Assembly (NCBI GenBank): GCA_947492105.1
Contig: CANLMN010000019.1
Span: forward strand, 1-64,000
Reading direction: 5' to 3'
Source: an uncultured Aquimarina sp.
Lineage (GTDB): Bacteria > Bacteroidota > Bacteroidia > Flavobacteriales > Flavobacteriaceae
DNA length: 64,000 bases
Shown: one piece after another, positions 44,552 through 52,955 of the stretch
Numbering within the stretch: position 1 is the first letter of the stretch
Layout: every line of letters starts with the position of its first letter
Translations under genes and position numbers: made by a program
The notes under the pieces: model-generated
What the model was told of the DNA's origin: nothing
The model's input: the letters and a program-made list of their open reading frames with translations, nothing else
Database searches by the model: none

Positions 44552-46669
44552 TTATTTCATTAATTCCAATGCTTCATTCACTGTTTTGACAGGGTATTTA
44601 CAAGCGTTATTTACACAGATATAAATCAGGGTCTCATCTTGGCTATAGCGCCCTTTGAGTAATGGTGTTTCTGATTTTGAAGTTCCTCCAGCGATGAGCT
44701 TGTTGGGGTAATATACCGTGTTGAGCTTTTGAATCTTTTCTTTCGCTTGAGAACCAACTACAACTACTTCATAAAAATCATCAGTAAAATTAAGCATTAA
44801 ATCTAACCAATTAGAATAGCCTGGTCCGTATTCGGTAATTTGTGGTTGGATATTATGTAGCATTTGTCTAGAAGTTTTGAGATATTCCGTGTCACTGAAA
44901 TAATGAGATAACAAATACAGGTTTTTTGCCATAATAGAATTAGATGCCGGGATGACATTGTCGTTGTATTCTATTTTGCGAGTTACCAAGGCAGTATCTT
45001 TGTCTGAAGTGAAATAGAAAAGGCTTTTGGATGCATCAAAGAAATGCACGATCGTGTAATCAGTAAGTTGTTTTGCAGTGTCCAGCCATTGTTGGTCTAA
45101 TGTGTTTTCGTACAACTTAATATAGGCTTGGATAACAGCGGCATAATCTTCGAGATAACCGTTTATAGTGCTTTTGCCTTCTTTATAGCTATGGAGCAGA
45201 GCACCGCTTTGTTGCAACTGGTGTTTTTTGATAAAATTAGCGTTAGATAATGCTGCGGTTAAGAACTCTTCTTCTCCAAAAACACGATAAGCGTCTACAT
45301 AACTTTTGAGCATGAGAGCATTCCAAGAAGTTAGTGTTTTGTCATCCAAACGAGGGCGTATACGTTTTTCGCGATAAGGAAGTAGGGTTTTTTTCCAAGA
45401 AGCTATTTTTTTGATCAAATCGTCTTTCGAAATTTTATTCGTAGTGACGAAATCAGCGTTAGCATCTTTTCGTATCAGGACGTAATGATTGTTTTCCCAA
45501 GATCCGTAAGCGTTGATGTTATAATAAGATTTGAATAATTCGTAATCATTGCCTAATAATGTTTTTAGTTCATCGGTAGTCCAGACATAATATGTCCCTT
45601 CTTCTAGTTCTCCTTCTGGAGTAAGGCTATCAGCATCTAATGAGGAGTAAAAAGCTCCTTCTTTGCTTGTGAGTTCGCGTTGTACAAATTCTAAGGTCTC
45701 ATAAACGACCTGTTTGTACCATTCATTTTTGGTCAATAAGTACGCATCCGAGTAGAGACTTACTAATTGCGCATTGTCATAGAGCATTTTTTCAAAATGC
45801 GGAATGTGCCACTTGGCATCTGTCGAATATCGCGAAAACCCACCACCAATATGATCATAAACACCGCCATAAGAAATTTTGGTAAGTGTAGTATTGACAA
45901 ATTCTAGCAGTTTTTTATCATTAGTTTGGTGTGCATAACGCAGTAGAAATTGATAGTTGTTGGGCATCATGAATTTTGGAACTCGTTCTGTACCCCCTTT
46001 TTTGCGATCAAAACTTTTGCTCCATTGCGCAACTGTTTTTTGAATGGTATCCTTGTCAAATCGAAGTTCATTGGTATTGATTTCGATGAGATCTGAATTT
46101 TGGATACCTTCTTCGAGTTTGTCGGCATAGTCGATTAGCTTTTGCGGGTCTTTTTCATAGATTCCTTGTAGCTGTTTGAGGGCATTTATCCATGCTCCTT
46201 TGGGGAAATATGTGCCTCCCCAAACAGGTCTTCCGTCGGGTAATGCGATAACATTCATTGGCCAGCCCCCACGACCAGTCATAAGTTGTACTGCACTCAT
46301 GTATACTTGATCTATATCAGGTCGTTCTTCACGATCTACTTTGATATTAATATAGTTTTGATTCATCACTGCGGCTACAGTGCTGTCTTCAAAACTTTCG
46401 TGCTCCATAACATGACACCAATGACAGGCAGCGTATCCAACACTGATGAGAACAAGTTTTCCTTCTTTTTTTGCTTGAGATAAGGCAGTGTCACTCCAGG
46501 GTTTCCAGTTTACTGGGTTGTGCGCGTGTTGCAATAAGTATGGGCTAGTTTCATTGATGAGCTCATTGGTATAGGCGTGTTCTTCCATAGTTTTTTGATG
46601 TTGATTGGTATTGGTACAGTAGGAAAAAGAAGTGACGAGGAGGAGTAATGAGATGACGCGAAATAGCAT
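44552..46669 (-). CDS. DUF255/YyaL-type thioredoxin-domain lipoprotein
   Basis: 705 residues. Lipoprotein-like N terminus ([13 protein letters not shown]). Residues about 30-190 hold a thioredoxin-like DUF255 domain with [17 protein letters not shown] and the CxxC-bearing [16 protein letters not shown]. The rest is an (alpha/alpha)6-barrel like N-acylglucosamine-2-epimerases or glycosidases, with [20 protein letters not shown] and [12 protein letters not shown]. The family (SSP411/spermatogenesis-associated 20) has unknown function, possibly protein folding or sugar modification. Unusually, it carries a lipoprotein signal, although most homologues are cytosolic. Confidence 0.85.
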   Translation of the reverse strand: MLFRVISLLLLVTSFSYCTNTNQHQKTMEEHAYTNELINETSPYLLQHAHNPVNWKPWSDTALSQAKKEGKLVLISVGYAACHWCHVMEHESFEDSTVAAVMNQNYINIKVDREERPDIDQVYMSAVQLMTGRGGWPMNVIALPDGRPVWGGTYFPKGAWINALKQLQGIYEKDPQKLIDYADKLEEGIQNSDLIEINTNELRFDKDTIQKTVAQWSKSFDRKKGGTERVPKFMMPNNYQFLLRYAHQTNDKKLLEFVNTTLTKISYGGVYDHIGGGFSRYSTDAKWHIPHFEKMLYDNAQLVSLYSDAYLLTKNEWYKQVVYETLEFVQRELTSKEGAFYSSLDADSLTPEGELEEGTYYVWTTDELKTLLGNDYELFKSYYNINAYGSWENNHYVLIRKDANADFVTTNKISKDDLIKKIASWKKTLLPYREKRIRPRLDDKTLTSWNALMLKSYVDAYRVFGEEEFLTAALSNANFIKKHQLQQSGALLHSYKEGKSTINGYLEDYAAVIQAYIKLYENTLDQQWLDTAKQLTDYTIVHFFDASKSLFYFTSDKDTALVTRKIEYNDNVIPASNSIMAKNLYLLSHYFSDTEYLKTSRQMLHNIQPQITEYGPGYSNWLDLMLNFTDDFYEVVVVGSQAKEKIQKLNTVYYPNKLIAGGTSKSETPLLKGRYSQDETLIYICVNNACKYPVKTVNEALELMK

Positions 46670-46701
46670 AATGCTTGTTTTTTTGAAGTGTAAAAATACA
46701 G

Positions 46702-46731
46702 AAAGCGCACCAATTGTCGTTGGTGCGCTTT
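46702..46731 (-). terminator. terminator of the dodecin gene
   Basis: AAAGCGCACCAA pairs with TTGGTGCGCTTT around a 6-nt loop, 25 bases beyond the dodecin stop codon, followed on the minus strand by TTTCTGTATTTTTA. Confidence 0.8.
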
Positions 46732-46755
46732 GTAATATTTGATAAGGTTACGTGA

Positions 46756-46956
46756 TTAGTTTACTTCAAATGTAATTTTAAGGTTGACTCGAAATTCTGT
46801 TACTTCTTGATCTTTTACAACTGCCTGTTGTTCTTGAATGTATACAGAACGTATGTTTTTTACTGATTTAGCGGCATGCTTAACTGCTTTTTTTGTTGCA
46901 TCTTCCCAGCTTTTTTCAGAATTAGATAATACTTCAATAACTTTTAATACTGCCAT
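46756..46956 (-). CDS. dodecin, flavin-storage protein
   Basis: 66 residues, the normal dodecin length. Matches the family: KVIEVLSNSEKSWEDATKKA, VKHAAKSVKNIRSVYI, then EFRVNLKITFEV. Dodecins assemble into hollow dodecamers that bind pairs of flavins between Trp residues (here Trp17 in SWEDA) and protect them from light and free radicals. Terminator just downstream; separated by 87 bases from the histidine kinase upstream on the same strand. Confidence 0.9.
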   Translation of the reverse strand: MAVLKVIEVLSNSEKSWEDATKKAVKHAAKSVKNIRSVYIQEQQAVVKDQEVTEFRVNLKITFEVN

Positions 46957-47043
46957 TTTACTATTTTTTTAATTAAAAAATTGCGTTAATCATTCTAAGA
47001 TACGTGAATCTTTGAATTTATTGAAATATTTGTTGCAATAATC

Positions 47044-48105
47044 TTAAGAATTGTCATCGGGGAGTTTTACTTTTTCTAGGGTAAAGGAAAATTCACTTCC
47101 AATTCCGTAATCACTTTCTACATAGATACGTTCGTTATGTTTTTCGATAATATGCTTTACAATGGCAAGTCCCAATCCAGAGCCACCTTCTTTGCGAGAG
47201 CCACTTTTGTCTACTCGATAAAAGCGCTCAAAGAGCCTTGGAATATGCTCAGACACAATTCCACCACCATTATCTGTGACTCGTATAATGACTTTGTTCT
47301 TAATGAGGTTCTCGATGCTCACCTCTGTGGTACCATCTTCTTTTCCGTATTTAATAGAATTTACGATCAGATTGGTTAATACTTGTTGGATGCGTTCTTT
47401 GTCGGCATGTACCATTATAGGTTGTTGATAGTGCATGTCAAAAAGTAAAGCAATATTTTTTTTGACAGCTTTCATTTCCAGAAGTTCAAAAACGCTTTGT
47501 GTTAGTTCTACGATATCAAAAGTTTCTAGGGTTAGGTGGAGATTTCCAGCTTCTAGTTTGGTGATCATATCCAGATCCTTGACAATATAAATCAAACGCT
47601 CTACACCTTTGTTTGCTCTGTTGAGGTATTTTTCTAAAATAGCGGGATTGTTCATAGCCCCATCGATCAAAGTAAGGAGGTACCCTTGAACGGTGAATAA
47701 AGGGGTCTTTAATTCATGAGAAATATTGCCCAAGAATTCTCTCCGATAAGCTTCACGCCCTTTTAGATTCTCAATTTCGGTTTTTCGTTCTTTGGATGTT
47801 TTTTCTACCTCTTTGATGAGGGTCTCCATATCCGTGGTCACTGGAGTGTTTCCAAGTGTGTCCACTTCGAGTAATTCAAACTCATCATAGATTTTTTTTA
47901 CTCGGCGGTAAATGAAACGCTCTACCCGATATTGGATAACCGAGAAAGAGATGATGAATGTGAGTATAGAAAAACCAAAGAGTAGCACAAAGTTAATGGT
48001 GGTCAAAAACAGCATTAATAAGGTTAGTACAACTGTTATCGCTGCGGTGATGTATAAAGATGAAAGTATAGCAAAACGATATGATTTCTTAAAATTTTCA
48101 GGCAT
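47044..48105 (-). CDS. PhoR-like membrane histidine kinase
   Basis: 353 residues. Two adjacent membrane helices (about 13-35 and 38-57) leave almost no periplasmic sensor, followed by a linker resembling a HAMP-like region, HisKA with His130 in FLGNISHELKTPL, and HATPase_c (N box NLIVNSIKYGKED, G boxes DNGGGI and GGSGLGLAIVKHI). With so little periplasmic loop, it probably senses within the membrane or through partners. It lies 136 bases after a PiT transporter gene. I recall flavobacterial kinases of this exact style being encoded next to the response regulator type at 17563, which makes that regulator its likely partner. Confidence 0.88.
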   Translation of the reverse strand: MPENFKKSYRFAILSSLYITAAITVVLTLLMLFLTTINFVLLFGFSILTFIISFSVIQYRVERFIYRRVKKIYDEFELLEVDTLGNTPVTTDMETLIKEVEKTSKERKTEIENLKGREAYRREFLGNISHELKTPLFTVQGYLLTLIDGAMNNPAILEKYLNRANKGVERLIYIVKDLDMITKLEAGNLHLTLETFDIVELTQSVFELLEMKAVKKNIALLFDMHYQQPIMVHADKERIQQVLTNLIVNSIKYGKEDGTTEVSIENLIKNKVIIRVTDNGGGIVSEHIPRLFERFYRVDKSGSRKEGGSGLGLAIVKHIIEKHNERIYVESDYGIGSEFSFTLEKVKLPDDNS

Positions 48106-48241
48106 AGATGATACGTACGTTTATTCTTTTGTCAATTTTGTAAAAACTAGTAATACAAAACAAATACGTTCGTATTATTATTTAGTTCTACTATATGTGA
48201 TCACCTCCAATTTTAAATACGCGCTAGATAAAAAAAACGAG

Positions 48242-50635
48242 CTAGTTGTTGTGATTTCTATAGGTTTCTAATAAGTTCATAGTCGCCGTGATCAAATCTT
48301 TGGTTTCTAATAGTAGTCCAAAATATAACGTAGTATTTTTAGGGCTGTTTTCTTCTGTTCTAGTTCTGTTTACTTGCTTTTCAATCTTGTCATTGACATT
48401 ATTAAATAAGGTTTCTTTTCCTGCTAAGATAATATCTATTTTATCCAATTCTAAATCACTAAAGGCAGATTTGATTTGTTGAAACAAATTACTAAGGTGT
48501 ACTTCTATTTCTTTAAGATCTTTGATTTGATTAAATCGTAATTTTTTGTGATTATTGCTCACATGTTTATGACTGGCCTTGGTAATATATTCAAGTGACT
48601 GTGATATATCCTGAAGGTATCCTACAATATTTATATAAAAATTACTAGCTCCCAAACTTGATTCGTCTAGGTTTTTGATAAAGTAAAAAATATTATCACG
48701 TAGTGCTTCTACCTCATTATTGAGTTTGTCAATACCTTTTCTATTCTTTTTTAGTTCTGCTAGATCATAGGTAGCAAGACTATTCATGGTGTTGGAATAG
48801 ATTTTGTCACCTCGTTTGATAAAGGATTTGATATTATCTGCACTTTCTTCTATGACTCCTTGTATGGAGCTACTTTCGGATTTGAGCAGTTGATCATCCT
48901 GTTTTTCAGCTTTAGCCTTTTTGCTATAGTTTACAGAGCTTCGGATTAATAATAATACCGCAACTAATAACAATACAGCGATCATAGGTGGGCCTCCTAG
49001 GTGTATCAAAAACGCAACAAATGCAGCTGCAATAAAGGCACTGAATGCAGTAAAAAACCAACCGCCAATAACATTAAGAACGCCAGCAACACGATAGACA
49101 GCGCTTTCACTACCCCAAGCGCGATCTGCCAAAGAACTCCCCATAGCAACCATAAAAGTAACATATGTGGTGGATAAAGGTAGCTTCATAGATGTAGCGA
49201 TAGAAATAAGGATACCAGCAACCATAAGATTTACTGCGGCACGAACCATATCAAATGCAGGTTGGTCTTCTGCTTTAACAACAGAAGTTCTATCGACTGT
49301 TTCTTGAGAAAATTGTTTGTTGGCAAAATTTTTGAATGAAGTTGGGGTAATAGCATTAATCATTTCACTGGAAACAACAACACCACGCACGATACTTCGT
49401 GATAAGAAATTTGGATTAAACCGTTCCTCACCATCCCCTTGTCTTGATAAATCAATTGAGGTTTTGACTACATTCTTTGCTTTTGTCGAAAACCATAGTG
49501 TCAATACCATAATGACTCCAGCCAATAGTAGGAGTAGGGTTGGGGTTTCTGCTTCTTTACCTAATATGGCCATAGAGAATTCATTGGCAGGGATACCCGA
49601 TAGCGACCATTCTTGATACGATTTCCAAGCGGCTATAGGTACACCTATGAAGTTAACCAAATCATTTCCTGCAAAGGCAAGGGCTAGTGCAAAGGTGCCA
49701 ACAACGATAATAACTCTATAGATGTTAATCTTCAGGAGTAAAGTAGCGATAAAAGAGATTAGAGATAATAGGGTAAAACTAGCAAAAACTATAGGAATAG
49801 TTTTGGTTTCTAAAAGACCACGTAATGTTAATCCAATAGTTCCATTGTTAGAGTCAATTAAGAAAAGACCTTTTTTAGCTTTAGCAAGAGTAGCAATGTT
49901 TTCAAAAGAGGTGTTGAAATATGCATTAGCCCAGTCTAATAATCCAGCTGAACCACCGTTGTAAATGACATCCACAACAGACTTAGCATAATTAGTACCC
50001 TTTAATCCTTTCATGAAAATGAAATACAAGATGGCCGTAAGTGCAACCCCTCCAAATAAGGCACTAACCCATTTGGCTTTTTTTTGAAAACCAAAGGTGA
50101 GTAATAGTCGGCTAATATATTGTACGATGGCCCCTATACTGAAAGCAACGATCACGGATAACAGAATCCCGAGAATAATTTCTGTAGCCTTTTTTGTGTT
50201 GATATAATTTCCTATGTCCGCGATAGAAATAGAAGAATCAGCCGATATTTTGAGCAAAGCAATACAGACCGCAGCCCCCAGTAGCTCAAAGACTATAGAA
50301 ACTGTCGTAGAGGTAGGCATGCCTAAGGTGTTGAAAAAGTCTAAGAGGAGTATGTCGGTGATCATGACTGCCATGAATATGATCATGATCTCGTCAAAAT
50401 AAAACTCACTAGGTACAAAAATTCCTTTTCGGGCAACCTCCATAAGGCCACTAGAAAAGATAGCTCCTGCGGCAATTCCCAAACTGGCAACGAGCATTAT
50501 AGTGCGGAATGAAATAGCCTTAGAGCCTATGGCAGAATTTAGAAAATTTACAGCATCATTACTTACGCCAACAATAAGATCTGCAACGGCTAATAGCGCC
50601 AGAGCGATAATCATTAATAGGTAAATGTCGTTCAT
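48242..50635 (-). CDS. PiT-family inorganic phosphate transporter with C-terminal PhoU/DUF47-like domain
   Basis: 797 residues from ATG 50635 (an upstream in-frame ATG at 50665 would add ten residues that overlap the promoter). The N-terminal part has the PiT duplicated motif: ADLIVGVSNDAVNFLNSAIG and FAGNDLVNFIGVPIAAW, with more than ten helices. Residues about 590-797 are cytosolic, helical, coiled-coil-like, resembling DUF47/PhoU proteins that usually regulate PiT from a separate gene. Low-affinity proton- or sodium-coupled phosphate uptake is expected. The upstream TAACATT direct repeats suggest PhoB-type control. Confidence 0.88.
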   Translation of the reverse strand: MNDIYLLMIIALALLAVADLIVGVSNDAVNFLNSAIGSKAISFRTIMLVASLGIAAGAIFSSGLMEVARKGIFVPSEFYFDEIMIIFMAVMITDILLLDFFNTLGMPTSTTVSIVFELLGAAVCIALLKISADSSISIADIGNYINTKKATEIILGILLSVIVAFSIGAIVQYISRLLLTFGFQKKAKWVSALFGGVALTAILYFIFMKGLKGTNYAKSVVDVIYNGGSAGLLDWANAYFNTSFENIATLAKAKKGLFLIDSNNGTIGLTLRGLLETKTIPIVFASFTLLSLISFIATLLLKINIYRVIIVVGTFALALAFAGNDLVNFIGVPIAAWKSYQEWSLSGIPANEFSMAILGKEAETPTLLLLLAGVIMVLTLWFSTKAKNVVKTSIDLSRQGDGEERFNPNFLSRSIVRGVVVSSEMINAITPTSFKNFANKQFSQETVDRTSVVKAEDQPAFDMVRAAVNLMVAGILISIATSMKLPLSTTYVTFMVAMGSSLADRAWGSESAVYRVAGVLNVIGGWFFTAFSAFIAAAFVAFLIHLGGPPMIAVLLLVAVLLLIRSSVNYSKKAKAEKQDDQLLKSESSSIQGVIEESADNIKSFIKRGDKIYSNTMNSLATYDLAELKKNRKGIDKLNNEVEALRDNIFYFIKNLDESSLGASNFYINIVGYLQDISQSLEYITKASHKHVSNNHKKLRFNQIKDLKEIEVHLSNLFQQIKSAFSDLELDKIDIILAGKETLFNNVNDKIEKQVNRTRTEENSPKNTTLYFGLLLETKDLITATMNLLETYRNHNN

Positions 50636-50646
50636 AGTGTGTATTC

Positions 50647-50706
50647 TAAATTTATTACCCCACAAAAATGTTACTAAAATCCAAAAGGAATGTTATTCCA
50701 ATGTTA
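50647..50706 (-). promoter_or_regulatory. PiT promoter with PhoB-type direct repeats
   Basis: Read on the minus strand: TAACATT (50700-50706), four bases, TAACATT (50689-50695), then, 22 bases from the second (two 11-bp turns), TAACATT again (50667-50673), followed by a -7-like TAAATTTA (50647-50654) and the ATG at 50635. The 7-mer and 4-base spacing equal those upstream of the TonB receptor (TAACACT). Confidence 0.5.
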
Positions 50707-50976
50707 CCTTTTAATTAAAATGAACTAGGGCTAAACAGTTTTTTGAATGCCATTTATTTTCGTTTTATAGATGAAGATTAAAGGTAGTGATAATTGGCTG
50801 TTTGTTAAGTTATTGCTTGTAAGTTTTTTAGGTCGTAATATGTGTTTTTGAATAGGCATCGTTTTTAAATAGTTGTCCATTTTTGACTTATGTTATCTTT
50901 TTTGTTATTTGTTAACGTTGTTATGTATCTGATTATTAAATTATTAAAACTTCAATGTAAAATTAATGTTACCAAA

Positions 50977-51010
50977 TTGTTGTTTGATAGTAAAATATAG
51001 CATATCTTTG
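50977..51010 (+). promoter_or_regulatory. promoter of the MORN-like gene
   Basis: TATCTTTG (51003-51010) matches the -7 consensus TAnnTTTG; a TTG/TTTG element lies at 50977-50986. The ATG is at 51053. The rest of 50707-50976 holds no gene. Confidence 0.45.
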
Positions 51011-51052
51011 TTATGTAATTATTAAACGTCTCAAATAAAAATATATATAGAT

Positions 51053-51400
51053 ATGAAAAATATAATTTTAATACTAGCACTTGTTTTTGCTTCGTCCATT
51101 ATAGCTCAAAACAAACCAAAATTTGAAAAAGAAGGGAACCTGGTTAAGGGAACTTTTTTTCATGACAATGGACAAATTCAGCAACAAGGTTTTTATAAGA
51201 ATGGCAAACTTCATGGAGAATGGGTTTCATACAACGCAGAAGGAAAGAAGTTGGCGATGGCGCAGTATGAAGATGGAATCAAAACAGGAAAATGGTTTAT
51301 GTGGAACAAAGGAGTTTTGACAGAAGTTGATTATGATGCTAATGTGATTGCTTCTGTAGTAGAATGGTCAGCAAAAAATACCGTTGTAACCAGTGAATGA
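51053..51400 (+). CDS. small secreted MORN/YwqK-repeat protein
   Basis: 115 residues with a cleavable signal peptide (MKNIILILALVFASSIIAQ). Three to four repeats of the MORN type: GTFFHDNGQIQQQGFYKNG, HGEWVSYNAEGKKLAMAQYE, TGKWFMWNKG. It resembles the larger protein at 8311-8796 but is shorter. Likely a periplasmic or surface contact protein. Alone on its strand; the downstream 336 bases contain a repeat element and a shared terminator. Confidence 0.75.
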   Translation: MKNIILILALVFASSIIAQNKPKFEKEGNLVKGTFFHDNGQIQQQGFYKNGKLHGEWVSYNAEGKKLAMAQYEDGIKTGKWFMWNKGVLTEVDYDANVIASVVEWSAKNTVVTSE

Positions 51401-51410
51401 TAATTTGAAT

Positions 51411-51572
51411 ATCAATTGAAATTTAATTGTAGGTCAAAATAATTTGAAGTACTTGCTACTAATGTAACTTTTAAAATCTAAACATAGCAAAGGATGTGGC
51501 TTGATTTTCTAGTGAGAAAATAGTAGAAAAAATAAACTAATTATTGATTTATGAGTATTTTTTTAAATGGTG
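51411..51572. repeat. family B palindromic element, diverged copy
   Basis: About 162 bp: ATCAATTGAAATTTAATTGTAG on the left, a weak core (AACATAGCAAAGGATGTGG), AGTGAGAAAATAGTAGAAAA and TTATTGATTTATGAG on the right, ending AAATGGTGCA. Starts 10 bases after a stop codon. Confidence 0.6.
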
Positions 51573-51657
51573 CAAAAAGGTTTTGGTATAGGTTGCCAAT
51601 AAATTACATGCCAATTTTATAAACAACGTAGAGTGGTATTGATAGGCTATATCATTA

Positions 51658-51714
51658 GAACAATAAAAAAATTCCCTTATCGTATAGATCGATAAGGGAA
51701 TTTTTTTATTGTTC
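51658..51714. terminator. bidirectional terminator with a perfect 25-bp stem
   Basis: A perfect 25-bp stem with a 7-nt loop (TATAGAT). The GC core ATTCCCTTATCG/CGATAAGGGAAT is flanked by A runs on the left and T runs on the right, so it terminates in both directions. It lies between the convergent MORN-like gene and the NifU-like gene and serves both. Confidence 0.85.
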
Positions 51715-51736
51715 TGGTGTTAGGTTTTATCCTTTT

Positions 51737-52642
51737 TTAGCCGTTTACGGCTTCTACGGTTTCTACTTTTCCTTTTAACATTTCTTTCAACATTGTTTCG
51801 ATACCATTTTTCAACGTAATTGTAGAAGACGGACATCCACTACAAGCTCCTTGCAGTATTACTTTCACTGTTTTGGTGGGAGCATCGTAAGACTCGAACA
51901 TAATATTGCCACCATCCCCAGCAACGGCAGGTTTGACATACTCATCTAGGATGTCTATAATTTCCTTAGAGGTGTCATCAAGGTTTTCAGGCTTGTGACT
52001 ACTTGATGTAGCAGCTACTTGTTCCTGTGCAGCTATTGCATTATCTGTAACTACTTGCTTTCCTTGTTCGAGGTAATTTCTAATAAATTCGCGAAGGTCA
52101 GGAGTAATATCCGTCCATTCAACTGTATCTTGTTTAGAGATAGAAATGTAATTTTCGTCCATGAAAATTTCTTTCACGAAGGGAAGAAGAAATAATTCCT
52201 GAGCTAATGGAGCTTCTTTTGCTTCTTCGATATTTTTGAACTCAAAGGTTTTGAGTACTAATTTTTTATTTGCTACAAATTTTAGCACAGCTGGATTAGG
52301 AGTGCTCTCCGCATAAATAGTTATAGGAACTTTTTTTGGAGTACTGGTCTCCGATATAGTTATGCCTCCATTGTTTAGATAATCTTTGATTTGGTCAGCT
52401 ACCTCTTGGGCGACATCATCCCATTGCACGATTTGATACTTATCGATGGCAACAAAATTTTGTGCAATAAAAATACGTTTTACAAAAGGTAAATGAAACA
52501 ATTCTTGTGCTAGAGGAGAATTCTTGGCTTCATCTATATTGTTAAACTCGTGACTACTATGCTGCGTTAGGAAATAATCAGCCTCAAACTTAACAATGTC
52601 ATCATTGGCAGTAGGTACAACTTTTATTTCGGTAGATTTCAT
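51737..52642 (-). CDS. NifU-like Fe-S scaffold/carrier protein with duplicated Nfu N-terminal domain
   Basis: 301 residues. Two Nfu_N-type domains in tandem (about 5-95 and 105-190), each with the block (A)PLAQELF.LPFVK.IF, followed by a C-terminal NifU domain (about 215-300) with the cluster-binding Cys267 and Cys270 in GACSGCPSS. It carries or transfers [4Fe-4S] clusters to target enzymes. The duplicated N-terminal domain is what I recall of the Bacteroidota form. A TATCTTTG box lies just upstream on the minus strand at 52655-52662. Confidence 0.88.
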   Translation of the reverse strand: MKSTEIKVVPTANDDIVKFEADYFLTQHSSHEFNNIDEAKNSPLAQELFHLPFVKRIFIAQNFVAIDKYQIVQWDDVAQEVADQIKDYLNNGGITISETSTPKKVPITIYAESTPNPAVLKFVANKKLVLKTFEFKNIEEAKEAPLAQELFLLPFVKEIFMDENYISISKQDTVEWTDITPDLREFIRNYLEQGKQVVTDNAIAAQEQVAATSSSHKPENLDDTSKEIIDILDEYVKPAVAGDGGNIMFESYDAPTKTVKVILQGACSGCPSSTITLKNGIETMLKEMLKGKVETVEAVNG

Positions 52643-52654
52643 AGATTTTTTTTA

Positions 52655-52662
52655 CAAAGATA
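52655..52662 (-). promoter_or_regulatory. candidate -7 box of the NifU-like gene
   Basis: CAAAGATA on the plus strand is TATCTTTG on the minus strand, an exact TAnnTTTG match 12 bases before the ATG at 52642. The rest of 52663-52955 shows no gene. Confidence 0.45.
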
Positions 52663-52955
52663 CAAAAGAGTTCGTCATGATACTAGTAGATACGTATTGT
52701 CGCTTCTTAAAAGAGAGCTTGGAGTTAAGTTATTGTTTATTGGTTTTTTATGATTATTTTTGAAATCTAATTTTTATACTTTAACAATATTCTCAATGCG
52801 AAATCCAGTTTTTTTCGTTAATTTCATAGGTCTTGTGCGGAACTAAGGAGTGGTAACTGCTTTTTTTGTCCAAAAAAATAGTATTATTGTTCCTGTATGG
52901 CATGATTTTTACTATGTCATAAGAGTTGCACACATATAAACAATTTGTAAAAAGA

